A stretch of DNA of 64,000 bases, taken from assembly GCA_022072085.1 (NCBI GenBank), contig JAJVII010000060.1, positions 1-64,000 of the forward strand. The letters run 5' to 3'. This document shows, one piece after another, positions 26,001 to 33,934 of this stretch (positions are counted from its first letter, which is position 1; each line of letters opens with the position of its first letter). Below the pieces are notes generated by a model. That model was given only the letters and a program-made list of their open reading frames with translations, did no database searches and was not told where the DNA came from. Origin of the DNA: Phycisphaerae bacterium (GTDB lineage: Bacteria; Planctomycetota; Phycisphaerae; JAJVII01). The position numbers and the translations under genes are program-made.

Positions 26001-27811
26001 CCATCGACGAGCAGGTCTGGACGCTTCCGAACCTGGAGGACTGGGACGCGCTGCTGCACCCCGAGGAGGGCCCGGCCGTTGACCTGTCCAAAGCCACCGT
26101 CGAGAGTCTCCGCCAGAAGGTGCGCGAGCTGTCGGCCGAGGACGGCGAGAACGCGGGCCTGGTCGAGTCGCAGCGGCTCAACGCCCTGCGACGCGCCCTG
26201 GTGGAGGAACTCGTTCCCTACTGGGCCGCCGAGAACGCCCCGGCTGCCCGCCGAAAGGCCCAGGCCGACCTGATGGACCGCTTCAAGGTCCAGCCCGACG
26301 ACAAGCAGGTTCGCTACACGCCGGGTCTGCTGACGGGATACCGCCGCCAGACACGGCAGGCCGAGCGGCTGTTCGTCGGCGTCAAGGCGATCAACAACTA
26401 CGGCTGCTTCGGCTGCCACAACGTGCCGGGCTTCGAGGCGGCGACGCGGATCGGCACAGACCTGAGCGACTGGGGCGACAAGAACCTGCACAAGGTGGAC
26501 TTCGCGTATTTCGACCCGGTCTACGAGGGACGCGTGCCGTCGGCCATGCTCGCCCCGGGCACGGACGAGCAGTATCAGCCCGCCTGGTCGCGCATCGACG
26601 ACCCGCCGCAGCGGGTGCGGCACGAGAAACTGGACTGGCTGTTCTGGAAACTGCACTCCCCGCGGATGTGGGACCGCGGCAAGTCGGCCAAGGGCCCGTA
26701 CGAACTGCTCAAGATGCCGCAGTTTGGCCTGACGCGCGACGAGATCGAGGCGATCCAGACGTTCATCATCAGCCGCCGCGATCCGCTGGTCGCCCCCAGC
26801 CTCCAGCAGACGGGGTCGCCGGAGATTCCGCGCGGCCGACAGCTCGTGCGGACGTTCAACTGCATCGCCTGCCACCGCGTGGATGACAACATGCCGCTGG
26901 TGGCGCACACGTTCCGGTTCAACCAGGACCAGCCGCTGCCGTTCCGCTTCTGGATCGACCGGCTGAGCACGCAGGCGCCGCCGCTGCTGATCGGCGAAGG
27001 GGCCAAAGTCCAGCCGCAGTGGCTGGTGGGCTTCTTCGGCGACGTGATCCCGTTGCGTCCAGCGTTGAAGATCCGCATGCCGAGCTTCAACCTGACCCCG
27101 CAGGAGAAGAGCGACCTGGCGCAGTTCTTCCGGGCGACCGTGGACAAGGCCCACCGTGAGCTGGCCGCCGTCGTGCTGGACAAGGACGGCAACCCGGTCC
27201 GCGAACTGACGCCGGCGGACCTGGCGAAAGTGCGTCGCATCTTCAACGTGTCGGACAACCAACTCCCATCGGCGGACCTGCTGGACGGCCCGGCGGCTAG
27301 GCTGGTCCGCGGCACGCTGCCCAAGGTGAGCGATGCTCAGTTCATGACCGCGATGGCGCTGTACTACTGGAGCCTCTACGGCGGCGTGGGCGTGGACAAG
27401 CCCTACGACGTTTCGATGCCGGCGAACCCCGACATCGACCGCAAGGCCACCGAGGAACTGCTGGCCAGCGCCTGCCTGAACTGCCACGCGTTTTCGGGGC
27501 TCCAGAGCGGCGGCGGATTTCGCGCCCCGCCGCTGTCGCTGGCCCGCGAGCGTCTGCGGCGAAACTGGGTTGAGCAGTTCATCGTCGATGCCCCGGCGGC
27601 CATGCCCGGCAGCGGCGTCTACCCGCGCGTGGTGATGCCGATTCCGCCGTTCGCCCAGCCCGGCCTGGACGAGATGAGCACGCCCGCGCCGCTCCATCAC
27701 GCGATCCGGCCGGGCACGCCGGAATACAAGGACTATCGCCAGTTGATGGACTTCCTCTACCTCGAACATCCGCTGGCGCCGTCGCCGACGACCCAGCCGT
27801 CGGGCCCCTGA
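23060..27811 (+). CDS. Giant eight-haem c-type cytochrome with coiled coil
   Basis: 1583 residues. An N-terminal membrane anchor (about residues 16-36, IFAVIALAGLASICWLVA) is followed by a coiled coil to about residue 235 rich in Glu/Lys/Gln/Asp. Eight CxxCH sites start at residues 270, 540, 626, 655, 764, 1116, 1268 and 1472. The 626-764 trio resembles repeated class I cytochrome c domains (GRKLFSEIGCANCH, GRDLFNSVGCLACH, GRQLVRTFNCIACH), each with a downstream Met-Pro ligand motif such as TRMPHFFR, TKMPSLRL or IRMPSFNL. It lies 21 bases after the split cytochrome b and probably replaces cytochrome c1 as the electron exit. Nothing of this size occurs in standard bc complexes. Confidence 0.9.
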   Translation: MATPTETYYNIRKLNRIFAVIALAGLASICWLVARNYTQPWRTQQRDAQSWDRFLLRQEIELRRSDADRNIAEAQDEVDRAQEILDDFEAVAADLTAAEVEKFAGLGDEYYRLKDELKALKAESDDIQREIGFVKANRDKFNQDIEQARQMNPAAVPDLIRAREQSDRMLDEYLRKQYENNNQIAEHGDDIKAIEDTVGLTAARKKLSDAQRDWNALNEQLAALDPNLSFELRSAPLMDFLAPTQAPKQVFLADIYQDLVFAKVPTTDRCMTCHVNIDNPRYERPQMIADMTFYLSRIGQADLLYEVQDPATWDPAPPPSQVKTLQQWFYYDLLSACPPDAGPDLRAMWQELIDESVFQGYQQAWEEIGPQFDEAAAGAIIAALTARKIDPETGGASEAGGKVSIWSAKDRLAVGQSLASKGDALQSWTWLVQTAVQHGFAQAVPSVLRGVRYTQDQRDRFARLLYEMQVLDYDVAPPTGIPAGVAPEQAYLMTLLESVNKQRKIDKLDPLDWSNALLAHPHLEQYVGPDSPHPLNSMGCTVCHEGSGGDLDFTLSAHTPDSSLQRAVWSSKDWSEVGEKLGYLDPAARDRQVRVAKLNGWQPHDWEVNHFWDRPMLPATYVQAACAKCHTGIYDIQSAAPRLAEGRKLFSEIGCANCHAVSGLENDSRRVGPDLAHIAEKTTPEWTADWIRDPRGFRPSTRMPHFFRRPNNSDPDNLWRTEIEIDSVADYLFDRSMPSQSEKPPAGLAGDARHGRDLFNSVGCLACHSNLADNGGEWIAQAMVDRKHGYVPPADDAQRDAWQQAVDADYAKAKAQAAAMSYDQQVAWMLSNTPERTSRFAPELSRVGMKTTAAWLYGWLRDPKHYSSTTKMPSLRLGQQEAMDLATYLAGLKLDPQEYAQSVSDKLAAAYLEKRHPTAHVESLDMNKLLATAGRQRLAALADQLKSDQPPTPTEIKYALMDEIDRVVVELLASKSSKPVAIDEQVWTLPNLEDWDALLHPEEGPAVDLSKATVESLRQKVRELSAEDGENAGLVESQRLNALRRALVEELVPYWAAENAPAARRKAQADLMDRFKVQPDDKQVRYTPGLLTGYRRQTRQAERLFVGVKAINNYGCFGCHNVPGFEAATRIGTDLSDWGDKNLHKVDFAYFDPVYEGRVPSAMLAPGTDEQYQPAWSRIDDPPQRVRHEKLDWLFWKLHSPRMWDRGKSAKGPYELLKMPQFGLTRDEIEAIQTFIISRRDPLVAPSLQQTGSPEIPRGRQLVRTFNCIACHRVDDNMPLVAHTFRFNQDQPLPFRFWIDRLSTQAPPLLIGEGAKVQPQWLVGFFGDVIPLRPALKIRMPSFNLTPQEKSDLAQFFRATVDKAHRELAAVVLDKDGNPVRELTPADLAKVRRIFNVSDNQLPSADLLDGPAARLVRGTLPKVSDAQFMTAMALYYWSLYGGVGVDKPYDVSMPANPDIDRKATEELLASACLNCHAFSGLQSGGGFRAPPLSLARERLRRNWVEQFIVDAPAAMPGSGVYPRVVMPIPPFAQPGLDEMSTPAPLHHAIRPGTPEYKDYRQLMDFLYLEHPLAPSPTTQPSGP

Positions 27812-27821
27812 GCCCGCGCGG

Positions 27822-27850
27822 TTGACCCCTTCGGGGGGCCCGCGAATAAT
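27822..27850 (+). promoter_or_regulatory. Possible promoter before the oxidase genes
   Basis: TTGACC (27822-27827), 17-base spacer, AATAAT (27845-27850). A CCCC-TTCG-GGGG hairpin overlaps the -35 element and spacer and might end transcription from the bc genes only weakly, since no T run follows. Confidence 0.45.
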
Positions 27851-27951
27851 TCGAGGTGCGACGGGAGCCGCGAAGGCGCGGCCGGACGGAACGATTGAGA
27901 TCACGTTGCAGGACCGGCTGGCCATGCAACAGGGATGACGGGAGGTTGACG

Positions 27952-28986
27952 ATGAAGCGCAGTCTGACGATTTCGCTGATGGTGCTGTTGATGGCCGCCC
28001 CCGCAGACCTGCTGCTGAGCGGCTGCGGTGGCGGAGACGAGCAGAAGAAGCCGACCAGTGGCAAGCGGCCGACCCGCGGCGCGCGTCGCACGGGCGGCGG
28101 GGCGCCCAACGTGCCCCCGCCGGTGAACGTCGGCGTCAATACGGGTGGGTCGTCCGGCGGCGTGATGGGCCCGGGCGAGACGGCTGACTACACGCCGGGC
28201 AAGGTGGACAACGGCGGCTCGCTGACCGTGCAGGTGAACTGGACCGGCGACGCCAAGGCGATGAGCGAGCTGAAGGACTTCCCGACCAAGGGCGTGAACG
28301 CCGACGTCTGCAAGTGCGCGGAACCGGGGGTCGGGCCCAACATGATCCAGAACAACCGGCTGGTCATCAACGCGGACAAGAGCGTGCAGGGCACGCTGGT
28401 CTACCTGTCGGACATCACGGCGGGCAAGGATTGGGCATCCGACTGGCAGCCCCCGCTGGTCGACCAGAAGGGCTGCGAGTATTACCCGCTGATCAGCATT
28501 GCCCGCCAGGGCAAGCCGGTGAACGTTCGCAGCGACGACCCGACGCAGCACACGGTCATGTTCATCCCCTACGGCAAGGACGACTCGGCGGCTGTGGACA
28601 ACCTGAACTTCGACGCCAAGAGCGAAGGGAAGATTCAGCAGGAGAACAAGTTGACGCCGGGGCTGTACGAGCTCAAGTGCCAGGCGGGCCACACCTGGAT
28701 GGATGCCTACATCATGATGAGCCGCAACCCTTACGTCGGCGTGACCGACGCGAAGGGGCAGGTGACCTTCACCGACGTGCCGGCGGGGACCTATACGCTG
28801 GTCGTGATGCACCCGAACTGGAACTTCACGACGCTCCCGCAGGACAAGGGCGCCGACTCGTTCATCTTCCCCAAGATGATGCAGGTCGAGCAGTCCGTCG
28901 AGGTCAAGGCCGGCGCCGCCGCGACGACCGTGGCCGTCGAGATGGACGAGGCCGGGCTGTCGGCCAAGATGGCCTCGGCGCAGTGA
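27952..28986 (+). CDS. Cupredoxin-like lipoprotein with C-terminal beta domain
   Basis: 344 residues; ATG at 27952 with GGAGG at 27941. The lipobox LLLSGC puts the lipidated Cys at residue 25. A Gly/Pro/Arg linker leads to a domain with copper-type ligands: His200 in QHTVMF, then Cys243-x3-His247-x2-Met250 (KCQAGHTWM), as in plastocyanin-like proteins but with a short His-Met spacing. The C-terminal part (GVTDAKGQVTFTDVPAGTYTLVVMHP) is a carboxypeptidase-regulatory-like beta domain. Just upstream of ccoN, it could donate electrons or copper to the oxidase. Metal binding is inferred. Confidence 0.82.
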   Translation: MKRSLTISLMVLLMAAPADLLLSGCGGGDEQKKPTSGKRPTRGARRTGGGAPNVPPPVNVGVNTGGSSGGVMGPGETADYTPGKVDNGGSLTVQVNWTGDAKAMSELKDFPTKGVNADVCKCAEPGVGPNMIQNNRLVINADKSVQGTLVYLSDITAGKDWASDWQPPLVDQKGCEYYPLISIARQGKPVNVRSDDPTQHTVMFIPYGKDDSAAVDNLNFDAKSEGKIQQENKLTPGLYELKCQAGHTWMDAYIMMSRNPYVGVTDAKGQVTFTDVPAGTYTLVVMHPNWNFTTLPQDKGADSFIFPKMMQVEQSVEVKAGAAATTVAVEMDEAGLSAKMASAQ

Positions 28987-29071
28987 CGGGGATTGTGCAG
29001 CCGCCGGCCGGGGTCCGGCGGCGTCGCGGGGGTGAGGGATCCGGAGGCATCCGCCCGGGAGGAGTAGACGC

Positions 29072-30661
29072 TTGAGCACCGCCGCATCCGCAGCCGCCGG
29101 GTCGCCGCCGGCAGACGAGCCGGCCGTCCCGGCTGTCCGCGCCGATGAACTGGTCGACTACCGCCTGGTGAAGGCGTTCATCATCGCCAGTTGCGTCTGG
29201 CTGTTCCTGGCGCCGGTCGCCGGCTTTCTGTTCGCCGTCAAGTTCAGCGTGCCGCACTTCCTGAACCTGGCGACATGGACCTCCGGTCCGCTGATCCGCC
29301 AGTTCCACGTCAACGGCGTGATCTTCGGCTGGTTCACCTCCGCGACCATCGGGCTGAGCTACTACATCTGTCCCAAGCTGTGCGGCCGCCCGATCTGGTC
29401 GGTGCGCCTGGGCTGGTGGAGCTTCTGGATCTACAGCCTCGCGTTCCTGGCCGGCGAAATCTGCATCCTGGCTCAATACACGCAGGGCATCGAACTGGGT
29501 GAGTTCCCGCTGCCGGTGGACATCTTCTTCGCGCTGGGCTTCGTCACGGTGACGATCAACCTGTTGATGACGATCCTGACGCGGCGCGAGAAGCAGATTT
29601 ACGTCGCCTTGTGGTACCTGATGGCGGCTTACATCTGGACCTGCCTGAACTGGTGCGTGGGCAACTTCCTGCTGCCGTACGCGGCCGCGGGCCCCAACTC
29701 GGCGGCCCTGCACGGGTTCTACCTGCACAACCTGGTCGGCCTGTGGATCACGCCGTCGGGCTTGGCGATCATCTACTATTTCCTGCCCCCGGCCGCCAAG
29801 AACCCGCTGTTCAGCCACAAGCTCTCCATCCTGGGCTTCTGGTCGCTGGCGTTCTTCTACCCGTTCAACGGGACGCACCACTACATCTTCTCGCCGATCG
29901 ACGCCTGGGTGCAGACCATCGCGATCGTTGCGTCGATGTTCCTGTTCATCCCGGTCTGGGCCGTCTGTGCGAACTTCTTCGGCACGCTCCGCGGGCACTG
30001 GGCGCTGCTGCCGCGCTCCGGCGTGCTCAAGTTCCTCATCATGGGCGCCGTCTTCTACCTCATCGGCTGTGCCCAGGGGCCCATCGAGGCCCTGCGGACG
30101 GTGCAGGCCTGGACGCACTTTTCGGACTTCGTCATCGGCCACAGCCACGTGACCATCTTCGGCACGTTCACCTTCTGGGCATGGGCGGGCATCTACTTCG
30201 TCTGGCCGCGGATGAGCGGGCGGCAGATCTGGTCGTCCGCGCTGGTCGGGCTGCACTTCTGGCTGGCGACGCTCGGGTTCACGCTGATGTTCCTGGCGCT
30301 GACGATCAGCGGCTTCGTGCAGAACGCCATGCTGCACGGCGGGACCTTCTACGTCGACTCGATCGTGCCGCTGAAGATCTGGTGGCTGCTGCGGAGCGTC
30401 GGCGGCGGGGCCATGGTCCTGAGCATGTGGGTCTTCATGTTCAACATCTACATGACCAGCCGCCACGGCAAGCCGCTGGTTGACGCCGTCGGCTATCGCG
30501 ACTACATGCCCGCGGCAACCGAGCGGTACAGCCGGCCCTGGGAACGCCCGCAGGCGGCACCCCAGCGACTGCGCGAGCAATATGACCGCCCGATCCCGGT
30601 CGCCTTGGACGGCGGACAAGGCGAGGACGGCAACGGCGACGGCAACGGAGAACGCGGCTGA
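29072..30661 (+). CDS. ccoN: cbb3-type cytochrome c oxidase subunit I
   Basis: 529 residues from a TTG at 29072 (GGGAGGAG just upstream). Twelve or more membrane helices. Haem and copper ligands: His79 (QFHVNG, low-spin haem b), His219 (YLHNLVGLW, CuB), His269-His270 (THHYIF, CuB) and His357/His359 (GHSHVT, the haem pair). The catalytic centre reduces oxygen to water at low oxygen tension and pumps protons. The last codons overlap the ccoO start (TGATG at 30659-30663). The C-terminal 50 residues are polar and Gly/Asp-rich. Confidence 0.95.
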   Translation: MSTAASAAAGSPPADEPAVPAVRADELVDYRLVKAFIIASCVWLFLAPVAGFLFAVKFSVPHFLNLATWTSGPLIRQFHVNGVIFGWFTSATIGLSYYICPKLCGRPIWSVRLGWWSFWIYSLAFLAGEICILAQYTQGIELGEFPLPVDIFFALGFVTVTINLLMTILTRREKQIYVALWYLMAAYIWTCLNWCVGNFLLPYAAAGPNSAALHGFYLHNLVGLWITPSGLAIIYYFLPPAAKNPLFSHKLSILGFWSLAFFYPFNGTHHYIFSPIDAWVQTIAIVASMFLFIPVWAVCANFFGTLRGHWALLPRSGVLKFLIMGAVFYLIGCAQGPIEALRTVQAWTHFSDFVIGHSHVTIFGTFTFWAWAGIYFVWPRMSGRQIWSSALVGLHFWLATLGFTLMFLALTISGFVQNAMLHGGTFYVDSIVPLKIWWLLRSVGGGAMVLSMWVFMFNIYMTSRHGKPLVDAVGYRDYMPAATERYSRPWERPQAAPQRLREQYDRPIPVALDGGQGEDGNGDGNGERG

Positions 30662-33048
30662 TGGACAAGGCGAATCTCTACATCATCGTGGCCGGGGTGC
30701 TCCTGTTTGCCCTGGCGTTCTCCGTGATCGGCGCCATCCCCTGGATTCTCGACCACCAGGTCCGCACGCACACGGTGACGCTGGCCACTGGACCCAAGGC
30801 CGGCCAGACCTGGACGGTTCCCGACCCGTACCACATCGAGGGCACGCGGCAGCTCACCGTGCTGGGCGAAGCCAAGGACTACTACCAGGTCCAGATCTGC
30901 TACCAGTGCCACAGCCAGTTCGTCCGACCGCTGGCCCACGAGGTCGATCTCTACGGCCCGCCCAGCCAGGCCGGCGAGTCGAGCTGGGATACCCCGATGC
31001 TCTTCGGCACCAAGCGGACCGGGCCTGATCTGGCCCGCGAGGGCGGCGCCCACACCGACGACTGGCACCTGGCCCACTTCTTCGACCCAGAGTCGGTCGT
31101 GCCCGAGTCGGTCATGCAGCCGTATGACCGCCACTTCGGCTTCGCCAAGGGCGGCGGGCCGATGCCCGACTTTACCGACGAGGACCGCCAGATCGCCGAC
31201 GCCTACCTCAACCCGCCGCCGCTCGACCGCAAGGCGTCAGCCGCCCAGCGACAGCAGGCCCAGGTGGACGCCAGGCGGGCCGCCGACGATTTCGGCGCCC
31301 TGCTCAAGGCCTTCATGGGTCCCGGCGACGACGCGGACAACCCCCAGGGCCTGGCGGCCGCCGACAACACCGACCCGCAGGAGCAGCCCTGGCAGTGGCG
31401 CGACCGCTGGGTCCGCGCGGCCCTGTTCCTTTTCGACCAGGACGGGAACAATCGCCTGGACGACAAGGAGAAGAGCCTCTTCGTCAACGCTGGTCTGCCA
31501 GCCCAGTGGGGCCAACTCATCCAATACCTCGATTACGACGGCGACAAGATCGTCACGCTCTCGGATGCCAGACCGACGCCCGACGCCGACATCGAGAAGC
31601 TCGTCCACTATCTCCAGTATCTCGGCACGACCATCGGCGACTGGCGCGAGCAGGCCTACACCGGTCATCCGATCCGACCGGCCGCCGACCCGGTGGTCCG
31701 GCTCCAGCGCGAGATCATCGATCTGGACCGGACGATCCGCTCAGCCGACCTGGCCAGGCGGCTGGACGAGCTGAAGAGCCGATACGCCGGCCTCATCGAA
31801 CTGACCGAGGCCCAGTGGGCCGACGCGGCCGCGGTGAAGAGCGCCCTGACAGCCTGCCGCTACGACCTGATCGCCACGCAGCTCGTGCCGCTGTGGAAGA
31901 GCGACCGCGGGCAGCGCGTCTACGACAACAAGTGCGTCGGCTGCCACGGCGAGCAGGGCGACGGTTCGGGGCCGTCGGCGATGTTCCTCGGCCGCGGGCT
32001 GAACCCCTACCGCTACACCCGCTACGGCGACTACGAGCAGCAGCTCGACCAGCGCTGGGCCCGCTCGGCGTTCGAATATGGCCTGGACGAGAAGAACGAC
32101 CGTCCAGCCAAGCTCGAGCCGGTGGACGAGGAGACGTTCAACAACGAACTCGAACCGCGACTGTTCGGCGACTATCTCGAGATGCCGCGCGACTTCACGC
32201 AGGGCTTCTACAAGTTCGAGTCGCGGCCGAAGTCCGGCGTGAAGGACCAGGTGCCGACCGACGAGGACCTGTTCGCGACGATCAGCCGCGGCGTCAACGG
32301 GTCGGCCATGCCCGCCTGGAACCGCCTGCCCGAGCAGGACCGCTGGGCGGTGGTGGACTACGTCAAGGCCTTCTCGCTCAAGCCGGTCGAGGGTGCCTAC
32401 TCCGGCCCCGGCCCCGACGACGAGTGGAACACCGGCGACGACGTGCCGGCTGTCGACAGCCCGTTCCTCCAGTCGGCCAGGCAGACCCCGCAGATCGACA
32501 TCCCCGAGCCGCCCGGCGACGTGGACGGCGACAGCCAGGTTTGGCGGGGCCGCTTTATCTTCATGTCCGTCGGATGCCGCCAGTGCCACGGCGCCGACGG
32601 GCAGGCCGAGGACTACATCGACCGCGAAGCCTGGACCGGCCGAAGCATCCAGGCCCGCAACTTCGCCAAGGCCCCGCTGCTCAAGGGCGGAAGCGAGCCG
32701 CAGGACATCTTCCGCACGCTGCGCACGGGCATCAACGGCACGCCGATGCCGGCCTACAGCGCCGACAAGTTCCTCTTCGCCGGGGGCCCGCAGGCGGCGG
32801 CGGAGGACTACAAGGACAAGTCGGCCGAGGTCGTCGACGGCCAACGCGTCTTTGCGGACGACGAACTGGTCCCGATGCGCGACTGGCTGGCCGCCCAGCC
32901 GACCGCCGACCAGCTCAAGGCCATGACCGACGCCCAGCGCGACGCCGTCGCCCGCGAGCGGACCTACGCCCTGGTCGCCTACGTCCGCTGGCTCATGCGG
33001 ACGCACGGCGACGTGAAGTTCCCCCAGGGCGTCCCGCCGAAACGATGA
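30661..33048 (+). CDS. ccoO: CcoO fused to EF-hand loops and two cytochrome c domains
   Basis: 795 residues, versus about 200 for plain CcoO. Order: N-terminal membrane helix (LYIIVAGVLLFALAFSVIGAIPWIL); CcoO domain with CYQCH at 80-84 and the family signature SQFVRPL; two EF-hand calcium loops at 259-270 (DQDGNNRLDDKE) and 291-302 (DYDGDKIVTLSD), both with Asp at 1 and 3, Asn/Asp at 5 and an acid at 12; cytochrome c domain with CVGCH (425-429) and methionine-type MPAWNRLP; second c domain with CRQCH (639-643) and MPAYS. It appears to combine CcoO with the dihaem part of CcoP. No other ccoP gene is nearby. Confidence 0.92.
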   Translation: MDKANLYIIVAGVLLFALAFSVIGAIPWILDHQVRTHTVTLATGPKAGQTWTVPDPYHIEGTRQLTVLGEAKDYYQVQICYQCHSQFVRPLAHEVDLYGPPSQAGESSWDTPMLFGTKRTGPDLAREGGAHTDDWHLAHFFDPESVVPESVMQPYDRHFGFAKGGGPMPDFTDEDRQIADAYLNPPPLDRKASAAQRQQAQVDARRAADDFGALLKAFMGPGDDADNPQGLAAADNTDPQEQPWQWRDRWVRAALFLFDQDGNNRLDDKEKSLFVNAGLPAQWGQLIQYLDYDGDKIVTLSDARPTPDADIEKLVHYLQYLGTTIGDWREQAYTGHPIRPAADPVVRLQREIIDLDRTIRSADLARRLDELKSRYAGLIELTEAQWADAAAVKSALTACRYDLIATQLVPLWKSDRGQRVYDNKCVGCHGEQGDGSGPSAMFLGRGLNPYRYTRYGDYEQQLDQRWARSAFEYGLDEKNDRPAKLEPVDEETFNNELEPRLFGDYLEMPRDFTQGFYKFESRPKSGVKDQVPTDEDLFATISRGVNGSAMPAWNRLPEQDRWAVVDYVKAFSLKPVEGAYSGPGPDDEWNTGDDVPAVDSPFLQSARQTPQIDIPEPPGDVDGDSQVWRGRFIFMSVGCRQCHGADGQAEDYIDREAWTGRSIQARNFAKAPLLKGGSEPQDIFRTLRTGINGTPMPAYSADKFLFAGGPQAAAEDYKDKSAEVVDGQRVFADDELVPMRDWLAAQPTADQLKAMTDAQRDAVARERTYALVAYVRWLMRTHGDVKFPQGVPPKR

Positions 33049-33076
33049 CGCCTCCGCGTTCGAGGGAACCAGCGCC

Positions 33077-33913
33077 ATGCCGCACGCCGTGGGTTACATC
33101 GCGTTCTTCGCCGCCAACCTCGTGCTGAGCTGGCACTGCGTGGGCATGTGCGGGCCGTTCGTGCTGGCTGTCGCCGGCGCGGACCGCTGGCATGGCCTGT
33201 CGCGGCAGATCGCCTACCACGCCGGCAAGACGACGACCTACCTCATGCTCGGCCTGGGCGCCGGACTGCTCAGCCAGGCCATCGCCCGCAGCTCGAGGCT
33301 GACCTTCGCCCAGGATCTGCTTTCGTGGATCGCCGGCGGCTTCCTGCTGCTGATCGCGCTGCACCTGATGGGCCTGTTCCGCTGGTCGCCGCCGCTGGAT
33401 CGCTTCCTGTCCGGCCAGCGATGGGCGTCGGTCTGCGGACGTTTCCGACCGTCGAACTCGCACTCGGGGGCGCTGGCGATGGGCCTGCTCAACGGCTTCA
33501 TGCCGTGCCCGCTGGTGATGGGGGCGTTGGCGGCGGCGGCGTCGGCCGGCTCGCTGCTGGGCGGGCTGGGCTACATGGTCGCCCTGTCGCTGGCGACCGT
33601 GCCGGCGCTGACGATCCTGGCGATGGGCGGAGCGTGGATCCGGGCCGCCCTGGGACGACGCGGCGTGCGGCTGGCCGGCGGGCTCATGCTCGTGCTTGCC
33701 GCCGTGGCGATCCTTCGCCCGTCCCCCTGGCTGCACGCGGCGATGGGCCATCACCACAAGAACCACGAGGGCATGACGGGGATGAACCACGACGGCCACA
33801 TGGATCACGAGGGCCACATGGATCACGAGGGCCACATGAACATGGACCCGGCCGCCGGCGGGCACGACTGCTGCACGCCCATGCCCGCGCCCGCGACCCA
33901 GCCCGACGACTGA
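33077..33913 (+). CDS. TauE/DsbD_2-type membrane protein with His/Met copper tail
   Basis: 278 residues, about six membrane helices. The N-terminal SWHCVGMCGPF and mid-protein NGFMPCPLVMGAL are the paired motifs of the sulfite exporter/DsbD_2 family often found beside ccoI in oxidase clusters. The C-terminus (residues 223-257) is packed with His and Met (GHHHKNH, MNHDGH and repeated MDHEGH), followed by HDCCTP: a likely copper-binding tail. It probably handles copper for assembly of the oxidase. Sulfite transport is unlikely here given the context. Confidence 0.85.
   Translation: MPHAVGYIAFFAANLVLSWHCVGMCGPFVLAVAGADRWHGLSRQIAYHAGKTTTYLMLGLGAGLLSQAIARSSRLTFAQDLLSWIAGGFLLLIALHLMGLFRWSPPLDRFLSGQRWASVCGRFRPSNSHSGALAMGLLNGFMPCPLVMGALAAAASAGSLLGGLGYMVALSLATVPALTILAMGGAWIRAALGRRGVRLAGGLMLVLAAVAILRPSPWLHAAMGHHHKNHEGMTGMNHDGHMDHEGHMDHEGHMNMDPAAGGHDCCTPMPAPATQPDD
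33800..33835 (+). repeat. Two 18-bp tandem repeats encoding MDHEGH
   Basis: Identical units ATGGATCACGAGGGCCAC at 33800-33817 and 33818-33835, preceded by a diverged unit. They lengthen the metal-binding tail of the TauE-like protein and could vary in number between strains. Confidence 0.9.
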
Positions 33914-33934
33914 CCGCAAGCCGAGACGCGCATC

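Noticed and set aside
24722-27925. A 1067-codon minus-strand frame opposite the octahaem cytochrome
   Set aside because: It is an antisense shadow of a GC-rich gene; no motifs or ribosome site, while the plus frame has eight haem sites.
30661-33048. Frameshift joining separate ccoO and ccoP genes
   Set aside because: The frame is continuous with regular codon use from start to stop, so it is a true fusion in this sequence.
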